Below are positions 38,650-47,396 of a stretch of 64,000 nt of DNA, one piece after another. Positions within the stretch are counted from its first letter, which is position 1, and each line of letters starts with the position of its first letter. Source of the DNA: SZAS-79 sp964599095 (lineage in GTDB: Bacteria > Pseudomonadota > Gammaproteobacteria > Burkholderiales > SG8-39); NCBI GenBank assembly GCA_964599095.1, contig CAZREB010000004.1, positions 124,001-188,000 on the forward strand, read 5' to 3'. The notes below the pieces were generated by a model. That model had not been told where the DNA came from. It worked only from the letters and a program-made list of their open reading frames with translations, and ran no database searches. The position numbers and the translations under genes were made by a program.

Positions 38650-40499
38650 CCGGGTTCCGGCGCAGGCTCGGCAGCATCAAGGACAAGCTCGAGCGCCGGA
38701 TGGAGAGGATCGCGTCCGGCGGCCGGCGAGAGCAGGCGCCGATCAGCAAGGAAGACCGCGACTTCATGCTCGAGTGGATCACCGGCAAGGCGACCGACGC
38801 TGCGCTGATCGAGCGTGCGAAGGCTGGCGCCGGGTTGGCGCTGATCGAGCGTGCCTGCGCGGCGCGGCCGGGCAATCCCCTGGTCTGGGCTGCGCGCTCG
38901 GGCTATTGCCTGGACGAGGGGAGTATCGCGGAAGCGCTCGACCATGGTGAGCGGGCCTACGCGCTCGGCCGGCTCGAGCCTTTGGCCGGACTGGCCTACG
39001 TTCGCGCGCTTTCCGCGTCGGGGCGTCGCGAAGATGCGCTCAGGATCATCCCTTCGGCGCTCGCCAACGCAATGCGCCTGCGCGCGCATGCGGAGCGATT
39101 CGCGCTGTGCGCCGAGTGGCAGGGGCTGGAGCCGGAATCGCTCGAGCCGGCGCTCGAAGCGGCGCGAGCGCGGGTCGGCGCGGGCGAACTGGAAAAGTCG
39201 GTCGAAGAGTTCCGCCTGCTGATCGAACGATTCGACCGTCGCGCCGAGATCCTGCTGCCGCTGGCTGCCGTTTACCAGGATCTCCTTCGGCCCGAGGACG
39301 CCTTCAAGACCTACCTGCAGGCGGTCGAAAGCGCGCCCGGCAACGTCGACGCGCTATGCATGGCCGGGCTCTGCGCCAGGGACCTGCGCAACCTCGACGA
39401 AGCCGACCGCCTGCTCGGCAGGGCGCACGAGGTCGATCCGGCCTCGGCGTTCGTGCAGGTGAACCTCGGCCTGCTGCGCTCGGCGCAGGGCCGCATCGAC
39501 GCCGCCGCTGCCCTGATACTCGGTGCGCGCGACTCGGTTCGCGGCGTGCCGTGGACGGCCGCAACGCTCGAGGCGCGCCTCTCGGCGCCGCCGGCAAGGG
39601 ATATCGGCTCGCCCGACTGGGCCACCGCGCGCTTCAAGCTCAAGCACGACATCGAGCAATTCGAATACCTGCGCTCGAAGAATCGACTCGGCCCCGCATT
39701 CGACCGCGTGATCAACGAGTACCGGGTTGCGGTCTTCGACAAGCACCTGCCCGACGACATCTACGGCATGGTGGGTCTTCCGCCGGAGCGGTATCCGCGC
39801 CTTACGAGCACGTACAAGATGCCGGTTTATGCACCCGATCCGGATCCGCCGCAGGGCCCGCTGGCGAACCCGGCAATCGCCTGGGGCGAGATCGAGGAGC
39901 ATTATTTTTCCACCGGGCCGCACCATGCGGTCATCGACGGGCTGCTCTCGCCGCCGGCCCTCGATGCGCTGCACACGTTTTGCCTCGAGAGCACGGTATG
40001 GAACGACCTCAAGGGCGGGTTCCTCGGCGCGACGATGGTGGACGGGTTCGCGGGCCGCCTGCTCCTCGGCATCGCGGAGGACCTGCGCGCGCGGCTCCCC
40101 CGCGTTCTGCACGACCGCCCGCTCCAGGCCATGTGGGCCTACAGCTACGACTCGCTTTTTACCGGCATCGGCGTGCATGCGGATGCCGGCTCGGTCAGCA
40201 TCAACTTGTGGATCACGCCCGATTCGGCCAACCTCGATCCGGGCACCGGCGGCTTGCTGCTCTACGCCGCCAGGGCGCCCGCGCAATGGAGCATCGAGCG
40301 TTTTGCGCCGGCGGAGAAGGACATCCGCGCCCATCTCACGGCGCTGAATGCAGAGCCGATCCGGGTGCCGTACCGCGCGAACCGTGCGGTGCTTTTCGAC
40401 TCGTCGCTGCTGCACGAATCCGACGCCTTCAAATTCGCCGAAGGCTATGAAAACCGCCGGATCAACGTGACCTTTGTCTACGGCGCCCCGGCCGCCTGA
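38643..40499 (+). CDS. TPR protein fused to a 2OG-Fe(II) oxygenase domain
   Basis: A 618-residue fusion. The N-terminal two thirds contain tetratricopeptide-like helical repeats (for example GNPLVWAARSGYCLDEGSIA, AVYQDLLRPEDAFKTYLQAV, LCARDLRNLDEADRLLGRAH). The C-terminal part is a prolyl-hydroxylase-like 2-oxoglutarate oxygenase with His-x-Asp near 511-513 (GIGVHADAGSVSIN), a distal His near 590 (LLHESDAF) and Arg near 604 (RRINVTFVYG). The architecture suggests hydroxylation of a protein or peptide bound by the TPRs. It overlaps the TetR gene and lies 15 nt before hcrC. The target is unknown. Confidence 0.8.
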   Translation: MLTGFRRRLGSIKDKLERRMERIASGGRREQAPISKEDRDFMLEWITGKATDAALIERAKAGAGLALIERACAARPGNPLVWAARSGYCLDEGSIAEALDHGERAYALGRLEPLAGLAYVRALSASGRREDALRIIPSALANAMRLRAHAERFALCAEWQGLEPESLEPALEAARARVGAGELEKSVEEFRLLIERFDRRAEILLPLAAVYQDLLRPEDAFKTYLQAVESAPGNVDALCMAGLCARDLRNLDEADRLLGRAHEVDPASAFVQVNLGLLRSAQGRIDAAAALILGARDSVRGVPWTAATLEARLSAPPARDIGSPDWATARFKLKHDIEQFEYLRSKNRLGPAFDRVINEYRVAVFDKHLPDDIYGMVGLPPERYPRLTSTYKMPVYAPDPDPPQGPLANPAIAWGEIEEHYFSTGPHHAVIDGLLSPPALDALHTFCLESTVWNDLKGGFLGATMVDGFAGRLLLGIAEDLRARLPRVLHDRPLQAMWAYSYDSLFTGIGVHADAGSVSINLWITPDSANLDPGTGGLLLYAARAPAQWSIERFAPAEKDIRAHLTALNAEPIRVPYRANRAVLFDSSLLHESDAFKFAEGYENRRINVTFVYGAPAA

Positions 40500-40514
40500 A
40501 GGAGGAGTGCCCGA

Positions 40515-41003
40515 ATGAAGAACGTCCACATGACGCTGCATGTCAACGGCGAAGCCGAGGAGGTTTCGTTCGCGCCTTACAAGACCCTGCTCGAAGTGCT
40601 GCGCGAGGACATGAACCTTACCGGCACCAAGCACGGCTGCGAGCTTGGCGAATGCGGGGCCTGCGCGGTGCTGGTCGACGGCCGGCCGCTGCTCGCGTGC
40701 CTGGAGCTTGCGGTCGAGTGCGAAGGCCGCGCGATCGAAACGGTTGAAGGCCTCGCAAACGGCGGCACTTTGCATCCGCTGCAGGCCGCATTCGCAGACC
40801 TCGGCGGCGCGCAATGCGGCTACTGCACGCCGGGCATCCTGATGACGGCCAAGGCGTTGCTCGACAAGGAGCCGGAGCCGTCGCGCGAGCGGATCCGTGA
40901 GGCGATCTCGGGCAACCTTTGCCGCTGCACCGGCTACCAGCAGATTTACGAATCCATCGAGGAAGCATCGCGGCGAATGAAGGAAGCGAAGGTGCCGGCA
41001 TGA
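40515..41003 (+). CDS. hcrC: 4-Hydroxybenzoyl-CoA reductase, gamma subunit ([2Fe-2S])
   Basis: The small iron-sulfur subunit of a xanthine-oxidase-family enzyme, 162 residues. Two [2Fe-2S] sites are complete: the plant-ferredoxin type in CELGECGACAVLVDGRPLLAC, just over 20 residues from KHGCE onward, and the helical-bundle site (CGYCTPG and CRCTGY). AGGAGG lies before the ATG. Its stop overlaps the alpha-subunit ATG, and the order gamma-alpha-beta is that of Thauera hcrCAB. On its own it could belong to another molybdenum hydroxylase; the assignment rests on the two partners. Confidence 0.85.
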   Translation: MKNVHMTLHVNGEAEEVSFAPYKTLLEVLREDMNLTGTKHGCELGECGACAVLVDGRPLLACLELAVECEGRAIETVEGLANGGTLHPLQAAFADLGGAQCGYCTPGILMTAKALLDKEPEPSRERIREAISGNLCRCTGYQQIYESIEEASRRMKEAKVPA

Positions 41004-43477
41004 ACGCGCCCGAGAAGCCGTCGGAAAAAATGCGTATCCGCAAGCGCTTCGACACCATAGGCAAGCCGCGCCGCCGCGTCGACGGCCGCGCCAAGGTCAC
41101 CGGCCTGACCCGGTTTGCCGACGACGTGGTTCTGCCGCGCATGGTCCACTGCAAGCTATTGCGAAGCCCCCATCCGCACGCGATCATCGAATCGATCGAC
41201 TTTTCCAGGGCCGCCGAGTGTCCCGGCGTGCATCTGGTGCTCACCGGCAAGGACTTCCCGATCAGCTACGGCATCCTGCCGGTCACGCAGGACGAGTATC
41301 CGCTTGCCAACGGGCGCGTGCGCTATGTGGGCGACCCGGTTGCGGCGGTGGTCGCGCGAGACGAGCAGGCGGCCGACGAGGCCACCCGGCTGATCGAGGT
41401 GAAATACAAGGCCCTCAATACCGTGTCTTCCGCCGAAGACGCACTTGCGAATCCCGAGCCGCGCATCCACGACTACGGCGAACAGGGCAACATCCATCGC
41501 CTGCAGGCGTTCGAGTTCGGCGACGTGGCCGAGGCATTAATGGGGTCAGACCACGTTTTCGAGGACCTGTTCTTTTTCGAGGGCAACACGCACCTGCCGC
41601 TCGAGCAGCACGCCTCGGTCGCCGCACCCGACGGCGAAGGCAAGCTTACGCTGTGGTCCTCCACGCAGGTGCCGCACTACATCCATCGGGCCCTTGCGCG
41701 CGCGCTGCGCATGCCTGCGGCGCATATACGCGTGATCGCCTGCCCGAACGGCGGCGGCTTCGGCGGCAAGTGCGACCTGCACAACCACGAGATCGTCGTC
41801 TCGCGCGCCGCGCTGATCCTCGGCCGGCCGGTCAAGATCTGCCTCACGCGCGAGGAGGTGTTCTACATGCACCGCGGCCGCCACCCGGTGCTGATGAAGA
41901 TGAAGACCGGCGTCACCAAGGACGGCAGGCTCACAGGCATGCACTTGCAGACACTGCTCGACGGCGGCGGCTATGGCTCCTACGGCGTGGCGAGCACGTT
42001 CTACACCGGTGCGCTGCAGACGGTGACCTACGAGTTGCCGCGCTACAAGTTCGATGCCTGCCGGACGTTCACCAACAAGCCGCCGTGCGGCCCCAAACGC
42101 GGACACGGCACGCCGCAGCCGCGCTTCGGCCAGGAAGTGCAGCTGGACAAGATCGCCGAAAAGCTCGGCCTCGATCCGGCCGAGATGCGCATCAACATGG
42201 TGGCCAAGCCGGATTCGCTGACCGCCAACTGGCTGAAGATCGGCACGATCGGGCTGGAGGAATGCATCCGTCAGGTGGTGGAGCATTCGGGCTGGAAAGA
42301 AAAGCGCGCGACGCTCCCGCCCGGCCGCGGCATCGGGATCGCCTGCGGCTCCTACCTGTGCGGCGCCGGCCTGCCGATCTACTGGAACAAGATGCCGCAG
42401 TCGGGCGTGCAGATCCTCGCCGACCGCAGCGGGCAGGTCACGGTATTCTGCGGCGCGACCGAGATCGGCCAGGGCTCCGACGACATGCTGGCGGCCTTTG
42501 TGGCGGAGGTGCTCGGCATTGACGCCTTCGACGTGCGCCTCGTGACCGGCGACACCGGGATCACGCCGGTGGACCTCGGCTCGTACTCCAGCCGTGTCAC
42601 CGTGATGATGGGACACGCCGCGATCCAGGCCGCCGAGCGGCTGCGAGAGATGATCGTCGACGCGGCCTCGCACGAGTTGGAATGCTCTCCGGAGCGGCTG
42701 GTGTTGGCACAGGGTCGGGTGTTCCTTTCGGAAGATCCTTCCAAGGGAATGACCTTCGCCGAGGCAATCGTATTCGCGGAGACCAAGTACGGCACGCTCG
42801 GCACCGTCGGTTCTTACGCGCCGCCGCGCGCGCCCGGCCGCTTCAAGGGCGCAGGCGTCGGCCCTTCGCCCGCGTATTCGTATACGGCTGTGGTCGTCGA
42901 GACGGAAGTGGACCAGAACACCGGCTGGGTGTCGGTGCCGAAGATCTGGGTCGCCCACGACATCGGCCGCGCGGTCAACCCGGTGCTCGCGCGCGGGCAG
43001 GTGGAGGGCAGCATCTACATGGGCCTGGGCGAAGCGCTGATGGAAGAGCAGGTGTTCCGCCGCTTGCCGCCGAAGATGTCGCACGCGCTGGTGCACAAGT
43101 TCCCGTCGCTGCTCGAATACAAGAGCCTGACGTCGCTCGACATGCCCGAGGTGTTCACCTACCTGGTCGAGGACCCGGACCCGAACTGCCCGTTCGGCGC
43201 CAAGGAAGTCGGGCAGGGGCCGCTGCTGCCGGTGATGCCGGCGGTGGCCAACGCGATCTACGACGCGGTGGGCGTGCGCATCGATGAGATTCCGATCACG
43301 CCGGACAAGGTGCTGCGGGCGCTCGAGAAGAAGGCCAAGGGAGAGGCGCCGCGCGTCGGGCCCGACCATTTCCCGCAGGTGCCGTACCCGGCGCCGATCT
43401 GCGTGAAGACCCCGTGGGAAGGCGGGGACGGCAACGAAACCAAGCCAGCGGACCGCAGGGAAAGGGTCGCATCATGA
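41000..43477 (+). CDS. hcrA: 4-Hydroxybenzoyl-CoA reductase, alpha subunit (molybdopterin)
   Basis: The molybdenum-binding catalytic subunit, 825 residues. It reductively removes the phenolic hydroxyl of 4-hydroxybenzoyl-CoA to give benzoyl-CoA. Features of the reductase branch include KPPCGPKRGHGTPQPRF and FFFEGNTHLPLEQHA, together with the molybdopterin segments CPNGGGFGGKCDLHNHE and GATEIGQGSDD, and the catalytic Glu region GAKEVGQGPLLPV. The start overlaps hcrC and the stop overlaps hcrB, both by 4 nt. Reductases of this type are best known from anaerobic aromatic degraders. Confidence 0.87.
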   Translation: MNAPEKPSEKMRIRKRFDTIGKPRRRVDGRAKVTGLTRFADDVVLPRMVHCKLLRSPHPHAIIESIDFSRAAECPGVHLVLTGKDFPISYGILPVTQDEYPLANGRVRYVGDPVAAVVARDEQAADEATRLIEVKYKALNTVSSAEDALANPEPRIHDYGEQGNIHRLQAFEFGDVAEALMGSDHVFEDLFFFEGNTHLPLEQHASVAAPDGEGKLTLWSSTQVPHYIHRALARALRMPAAHIRVIACPNGGGFGGKCDLHNHEIVVSRAALILGRPVKICLTREEVFYMHRGRHPVLMKMKTGVTKDGRLTGMHLQTLLDGGGYGSYGVASTFYTGALQTVTYELPRYKFDACRTFTNKPPCGPKRGHGTPQPRFGQEVQLDKIAEKLGLDPAEMRINMVAKPDSLTANWLKIGTIGLEECIRQVVEHSGWKEKRATLPPGRGIGIACGSYLCGAGLPIYWNKMPQSGVQILADRSGQVTVFCGATEIGQGSDDMLAAFVAEVLGIDAFDVRLVTGDTGITPVDLGSYSSRVTVMMGHAAIQAAERLREMIVDAASHELECSPERLVLAQGRVFLSEDPSKGMTFAEAIVFAETKYGTLGTVGSYAPPRAPGRFKGAGVGPSPAYSYTAVVVETEVDQNTGWVSVPKIWVAHDIGRAVNPVLARGQVEGSIYMGLGEALMEEQVFRRLPPKMSHALVHKFPSLLEYKSLTSLDMPEVFTYLVEDPDPNCPFGAKEVGQGPLLPVMPAVANAIYDAVGVRIDEIPITPDKVLRALEKKAKGEAPRVGPDHFPQVPYPAPICVKTPWEGGDGNETKPADRRERVAS

Positions 43478-44493
43478 TGCGCCTGCCGTGGTTCGGCTTC
43501 CATGCGCCGCGCACCGTGGCCGAAGCCGCGAAGATCCTCGCAGGCGAAGGCCCGAACGCGATGTTGATCGCCGGCGGCACCGATCTCGTGCCGAACATGA
43601 AGCGCCGCCACCAGGCGCCGAAGACGCTGGTGTCGCTGCGCCGGGTGGACGAGTTGAAGAAGATTTCCAACGGAACCGGCCTCAGGCTGGGCGCCGGACT
43701 GTCGCTGACCGAAGTCGTCGATTCGGAAAAGGTGCGCGGTGCCTATACCGGCCTGTACCAGGCGGCGGCGCAAGTCGCGACGGTGCATCTGCGCAACATG
43801 GGCACGCTCGGCGGCAACCTGTGCCTGGACACGCGCTGCACCTACCTGAACCAGAACTACGAGTGGAGGAAGGCGATCGACTTCTGCATGAAGGCCGAAG
43901 GGAGCGTGTGCTGGGTGGCCACGGCGAGCAAGCGCTGCCTCGCTGTTTCGTCGACCGACACCGCACCTGCGCTGATTTCGCTCGGCGCCAAGGTCAAGCT
44001 CGTCTCCGCGCTGGGCGAGCGGGAGGTCCTGCTCGCCGACCTCTACAGGAACGACGGCATCGACTACATCGCGCGGCGCGCCGATGAAGTCCTGACCGAG
44101 ATCGCGCTGCCGGAGGCGACCGGGTGGAAGAGCACCTACTGGAAGCTGCGCCGCCGCGGCGCTTTCGATTTCCCGGTGCTGGGCGTGGCCGCGGCGGTCA
44201 AGGTTGCAGGCGACGGCACCGTCGAGGCCGCGCGCATCGCCCTTGGCGCGGTGTCCTCGCGTCCTTTGGCGACCAAGGCTGCCGAAACGCTGGTGGGCCG
44301 GAAACTCACCGACGACGCGATCGCCGAAGCCGGCGCCAGGGCGCAGAACGTCGCCAAGCCGATGGACAACACCGACCTCGACATCTATTGGAGGAAGGAC
44401 GTCGTGTCGGCGTTCGTGGGATACGCGCTACGCGAGCTGCGGGGAGACGACATGCGCGCAACGCGGATGAGGATCGCACGGCAGGCGCTGTAG
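43474..44493 (+). CDS. hcrB: 4-Hydroxybenzoyl-CoA reductase, beta subunit (FAD, extra [4Fe-4S])
   Basis: The FAD-binding subunit, 339 residues. Flavin-binding motifs are AMLIAGGTDLVPNMK and NMGTLGGNLCLD. It has the loop unique to 4-hydroxybenzoyl-CoA reductase, with Cys122, Cys138, Cys146 and Cys155, the same numbering I recall for the [4Fe-4S] ligands of the Thauera enzyme. Ordinary xanthine dehydrogenase or CO dehydrogenase medium subunits lack this loop, so it is the strongest evidence for the identity of all three genes. The ATG overlaps the hcrA stop. Confidence 0.9.
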   Translation: MMRLPWFGFHAPRTVAEAAKILAGEGPNAMLIAGGTDLVPNMKRRHQAPKTLVSLRRVDELKKISNGTGLRLGAGLSLTEVVDSEKVRGAYTGLYQAAAQVATVHLRNMGTLGGNLCLDTRCTYLNQNYEWRKAIDFCMKAEGSVCWVATASKRCLAVSSTDTAPALISLGAKVKLVSALGEREVLLADLYRNDGIDYIARRADEVLTEIALPEATGWKSTYWKLRRRGAFDFPVLGVAAAVKVAGDGTVEAARIALGAVSSRPLATKAAETLVGRKLTDDAIAEAGARAQNVAKPMDNTDLDIYWRKDVVSAFVGYALRELRGDDMRATRMRIARQAL

Positions 44494-44582
44494 AAAACAG
44501 AACGTTCGGATCCCGGAAGCCACCGACCGGGGTCGATACCGGGTAGTGCCGGGTAGACATCAGGTCTCGATGGAGGAGCGAA

Positions 44583-45068
44583 ATGACGAAAATCGCGAAG
44601 AACACAGTCTGCCTCTGGTACGACGGCGACGCCGAGGAGGCGGCGCGTTTCTATGCCAAGACTTTTCCCGACTCGTTCGTCGGCGCGGTGCACCGCGCAC
44701 CGGGAGACTTTCCCTCGGGGAAGAAAGGAGACGTGTTGACCGTCGAGTTCACCGTGATGGGCATTCCCTGCATCGGGCTCAACGGCGGGCCGGCGATCAA
44801 GCACAACTGGGCGTTCTCGTTCCAGGTCGCAACCGAGGACCAGGCCGAAACGGATCGTTATTGGAACGCGATCGTCGGCAACGGCGGCCAGGAGAGCGCG
44901 TGCGGCTGGTGCACCGACAAATGGGGACTGTCCTGGCAGATCACGCCGCGGGCCCTGACGGAAGCGGTCACCGATCCCGATACTGCCGCGGCCAAGCGCG
45001 CCTTCGACGCGATGATGCGGATGAAGAAGATCGACATCGCCGCAATCGTGGCGGCGCGTCGTGGCTGA
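44583..45068 (+). CDS. VOC/PhnB-like superfamily protein
   Basis: A 161-residue glyoxalase-fold (VOC) protein of the PhnB/3-demethylubiquinone methyltransferase-like group. It has TVCLWYDGDAEEAARFYAKT, IPCIGLNGGPAIKHN and the family tail WGLSWQITPRAL. GGAGGAG is located before the ATG. Such proteins are often found in stress or resistance contexts, but no reaction is established. The 89 bp upstream include a direct repeat of CCGGGTAG and nothing else notable. Confidence 0.85.
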   Translation: MTKIAKNTVCLWYDGDAEEAARFYAKTFPDSFVGAVHRAPGDFPSGKKGDVLTVEFTVMGIPCIGLNGGPAIKHNWAFSFQVATEDQAETDRYWNAIVGNGGQESACGWCTDKWGLSWQITPRALTEAVTDPDTAAAKRAFDAMMRMKKIDIAAIVAARRG

Positions 45069-45174
45069 GAAGATGGCGGTCTGACAATCGGTTGCGGCGG
45101 ACGGCGCCACTGCCGCGACCGGATGCAACGTGAGCACGCATGACTACGACCCGAATCACGACGAAAGTGCTTCC

Positions 45175-45843
45175 ATGAGAAAACTCATCGCATCCACGTT
45201 CGCGTCTCTCGACGGGATCATGCAGGCCCCCGGCGGGCCGGAAGAAGACCCGACGGGCGGTTTTGCATTCGGCGGCTGGATGTTCCACTACGCGGACGAA
45301 AGCATGGACCTCTCGGCTGCCGGCTTCGACGGCAAGGACCGCGAGCTGCTGCTCGGGCGCAGGACCTACGAGATCTTCGAGGCGTACTGGCCGTATCAGC
45401 CGGAGGACCATCCGATTGCGAAGACGCTCAACGCAGCGAAAAAGCACGTTGCCTCGCGCACGTTGACGGAGCTCCACTGGAACAACTCGACCCTGCTTCG
45501 AGGAGATGTCGTTTCGGCGGTCATCGCCCTCAAGGCCCAACCGGGCCCCGACCTGCAGATGATCGGCAGCGGCCACCTGATCCAGACGCTCCAGGCCGCC
45601 ACGCTGATCGACGAGTACAACGTGTGGACGTTTCCAGTGGTGCTCGGGCGGGGCAAGCGCCTCTTCGGCGAGGCGGCAAGGCCTTCGGCGCTTCGACTCG
45701 TTCGTTCCACGGTTTCGACCAGCGGTGTCGTGATGAGCACCTATGTGCCGGGCGGCGAAATCCGGCCCGGTTCGTTCCCGGGTGCCGAGTCGAGCGAGAA
45801 AGAGCTGGCCCGGCGCAAAAGAATGGCGAATGGGATGTGGTGA
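45175..45843 (+). CDS. Dihydrofolate reductase family protein (RibD C-terminal-like)
   Basis: A 222-residue NADPH-dependent reductase-fold protein of the RibD-C/YwjB group (KLIASTFASLDGIMQAPGG, LLLGRRTYEIFEAYWPYQ, GSGHLIQTLQAATLIDEYN). These are not true folate enzymes, and most have no known substrate. I chose the ATG at 45175 over an in-frame GTG 45 nt earlier because homologues begin at MRKLIAS. It lies 106 nt after the VOC gene. Confidence 0.85.
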   Translation: MRKLIASTFASLDGIMQAPGGPEEDPTGGFAFGGWMFHYADESMDLSAAGFDGKDRELLLGRRTYEIFEAYWPYQPEDHPIAKTLNAAKKHVASRTLTELHWNNSTLLRGDVVSAVIALKAQPGPDLQMIGSGHLIQTLQAATLIDEYNVWTFPVVLGRGKRLFGEAARPSALRLVRSTVSTSGVVMSTYVPGGEIRPGSFPGAESSEKELARRKRMANGMW

Positions 45844-45947
45844 TGTGAACTCCCGCGCCGCCGTGTTCGGCGAGCGCGGCGTGGGTATCATTCCTGTCGG
45901 TCGTACGGCGAAAGGCACGATGGCCCGCTTCGAAAGCATGGAGGTGA

Positions 45948-46091
45948 ATTTGCGGGCTCAACAGCCAGAAAGCGACGAACCTCGCACGGGACAACCGGGT
46001 CTGGCTGACGATCGACCACGATACCGCGGACTTGTTGGCGATCACCGGCCTGTCCATGGCGGCGCATGCAGTCACGCATCGGGCGGCCTAA
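45948..46091 (+). pseudogene. Probable remnant of a PPOX-type flavin-binding protein
   Basis: A 47-codon open stretch preceded by an in-frame stop encodes GLNSQKATNLARDNRVWLTI, followed by DHDTADLLAITGLSMAAHA. The lysine-asparagine-leucine-alanine-arginine pattern is typical of the central strands of pyridoxamine-phosphate-oxidase-like proteins. The N- and C-terminal parts are missing, there is no start, and the end runs into the TetR gene on the other strand. This occupies most of the 228-bp gap between the reductase-family gene and tetR. Confidence 0.4.
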
Positions 46092-46728
46092 CGGCCCGGC
46101 GGACATCGATAGCGCCCATTCGGCGTCGGAACTGCTCGAGGCCGCGCCGCAGGTAGGCCGGATCGCCATGGATGCGTGCGAGGACGATCGACCCTTCGAC
46201 GCAAACGAGGAACTGGTCCGCCAGGTCGGTTGCGGTGATCCCCGGCGTCGCAAACGGGCCGAGCAGGTCGGCAAGCAACGCCCGCAGGTCGCTGGTTCGC
46301 TTCCTGAGCGCGTTCGCAATGGCCCGATTCGATCCGGCGGCGTCGGCCGCAAGGCTGGCCAGAAGGCATCCGGTCTTCCACAGGTCCCCGGCAATATCCG
46401 AAGCATGCTCCAGGAAACCCTGGGCCCGCCGCAGCGGATCGGTTTCGGTCGCATAGCCGCCCGCGGCCAGCCGGCCAACGCGATCGGCGTAATAGTGCTC
46501 CAGCGCTGCGAGCCCAAGGGCTTCCTTGCTTTCGAAGAAATGATAGAAGCTGCCCTTGCTGAGTCCCGCCTTGGCGATCACTTCATCGACGCGTGTCGCG
46601 GAATAGCCGTCGCGGAGCATCAGCTTCTCGGCGGTGCGGACGAGCTTTTCGCGGGTGTCCGTCCGATCTGCGGGGCTTCTTGCACGGGGCGCGCGCGACT
46701 CGCCCATTGCGCGTCGCACATTCACCAC
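46072..46728 (-). CDS. TetR/AcrR family regulator (NemR-like)
   Basis: A TetR-type regulator of 218 residues with HTH TREKLVRTAEKLMLRDGYSA, then LSKGSFYHFFESKEALG, and a C-domain of the NemR/AcrR group (SLAADAAGSNRAIANALRKR). GTG codons at 46728 and 46725 overlap the stop of the upstream membrane-protein gene; an ATG at 46707 is an alternative. It probably represses its own operon through the CTAGAC palindrome 43 bp upstream of that operon's first gene. Confidence 0.85.
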   Translation of the reverse strand: MVNVRRAMGESRAPRARSPADRTDTREKLVRTAEKLMLRDGYSATRVDEVIAKAGLSKGSFYHFFESKEALGLAALEHYYADRVGRLAAGGYATETDPLRRAQGFLEHASDIAGDLWKTGCLLASLAADAAGSNRAIANALRKRTSDLRALLADLLGPFATPGITATDLADQFLVCVEGSIVLARIHGDPAYLRRGLEQFRRRMGAIDVRRAVRPPDA

Positions 46729-47153
46729 ACGTAGTAGGGCTTACGTTCGCCAAGGGCGAAGCGCATGGCATCCCATGCGTCGATTGCGAGGGAGACGGCG
46801 TTGGTGACGACGAGCGCGATCAGCCAGGCGCGGTAAGCAACTTTCTCCTCCGGGAGCGCATCAAGGCGCAGCACTATCCACGCCAGCATGGGTACCCAGA
46901 GAACATGCGTCACTCCGAGGAGGCGGATGAAGCGCCTGCGCTGGTAGATCAGCGCCTGGGCGATCACCGCAACCGCCACCGCGCCCAGGGTGACCTGCGC
47001 CTCGACGTGCCGGATGAAAAGCAGGCACGCCGAGTTCACGGCGACAAGCCAAGCGCCCCAGATCCTTTGCGCCGGCCGGAACCGCACCAGGACGATTCCG
47101 AAGAGTTCGAAGACCGACCGGAAGAACCCTATTGCCGATGCGTTCGCCGTCAT
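46722..47153 (-). CDS. Small integral membrane protein, unknown
   Basis: A 143-residue membrane protein with about four hydrophobic helices (IWGAWLVAVNSACLLFI, VTLGAVAVAVIAQALIY, LLGVTHVLWVPMLAWIVL, AYRAWLIALVVTNAVSLAI). It is the first gene of a two-gene operon with a TetR regulator, which begins at its stop codon. Its function is unknown. The operator in its promoter region suggests induction by a small molecule, perhaps an electrophile if the NemR resemblance holds. Confidence 0.75.
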   Translation of the reverse strand: MTANASAIGFFRSVFELFGIVLVRFRPAQRIWGAWLVAVNSACLLFIRHVEAQVTLGAVAVAVIAQALIYQRRRFIRLLGVTHVLWVPMLAWIVLRLDALPEEKVAYRAWLIALVVTNAVSLAIDAWDAMRFALGERKPYYVW

Positions 47154-47195
47154 GAGGCCTGCCTTTCGTCGCGGGGACTCGAAGTTGAAGTCGTA

Positions 47196-47213
47196 CTAGA
47201 CTAACTGGTCTAG
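47196..47213. promoter_or_regulatory. TetR-type operator, NemR-like half-sites
   Basis: CTAGAC-TAACTG-GTCTAG is a perfect inverted repeat of 6-bp arms, 43 bp upstream of the membrane-protein start. A TTGACC on the minus strand (47226-47221) could be the -35, which places the palindrome over the spacer and -10. Half-sites TAGACT/TAGACC are like those reported for NemR. Confidence 0.6.
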
Positions 47214-47396
47214 ACGGGTTGGTCAACTCGGGCGCCCGCCGGGTGCCGCGGCGCTCGCCTGCCTGGCGCCGCCGGCCGGCGGCGCGAAGTCCCGGCCCCG
47301 GATGTCCGGCCGCAATGCGGGCGCATGGTTGAGCCGCCCGTGCAATGAGCGGCATACTGGTCCCGTTTCGCAATCATGGAGGCGAACGAGGAGAAC

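Noticed and set aside
41535..41560. The core GGGGTCAGACC inside hcrA, which recalls REP-like intergenic repeats of betaproteobacteria.
   Set aside because: It occurs once, is in frame, has no inverted partner, and encodes residues that fit the family at that position.
44543..44563. Direct repeat of CCGGGTAG before the VOC-family gene, considered as a regulator site.
   Set aside because: Only two short copies, no symmetry, and no promoter-like spacing.
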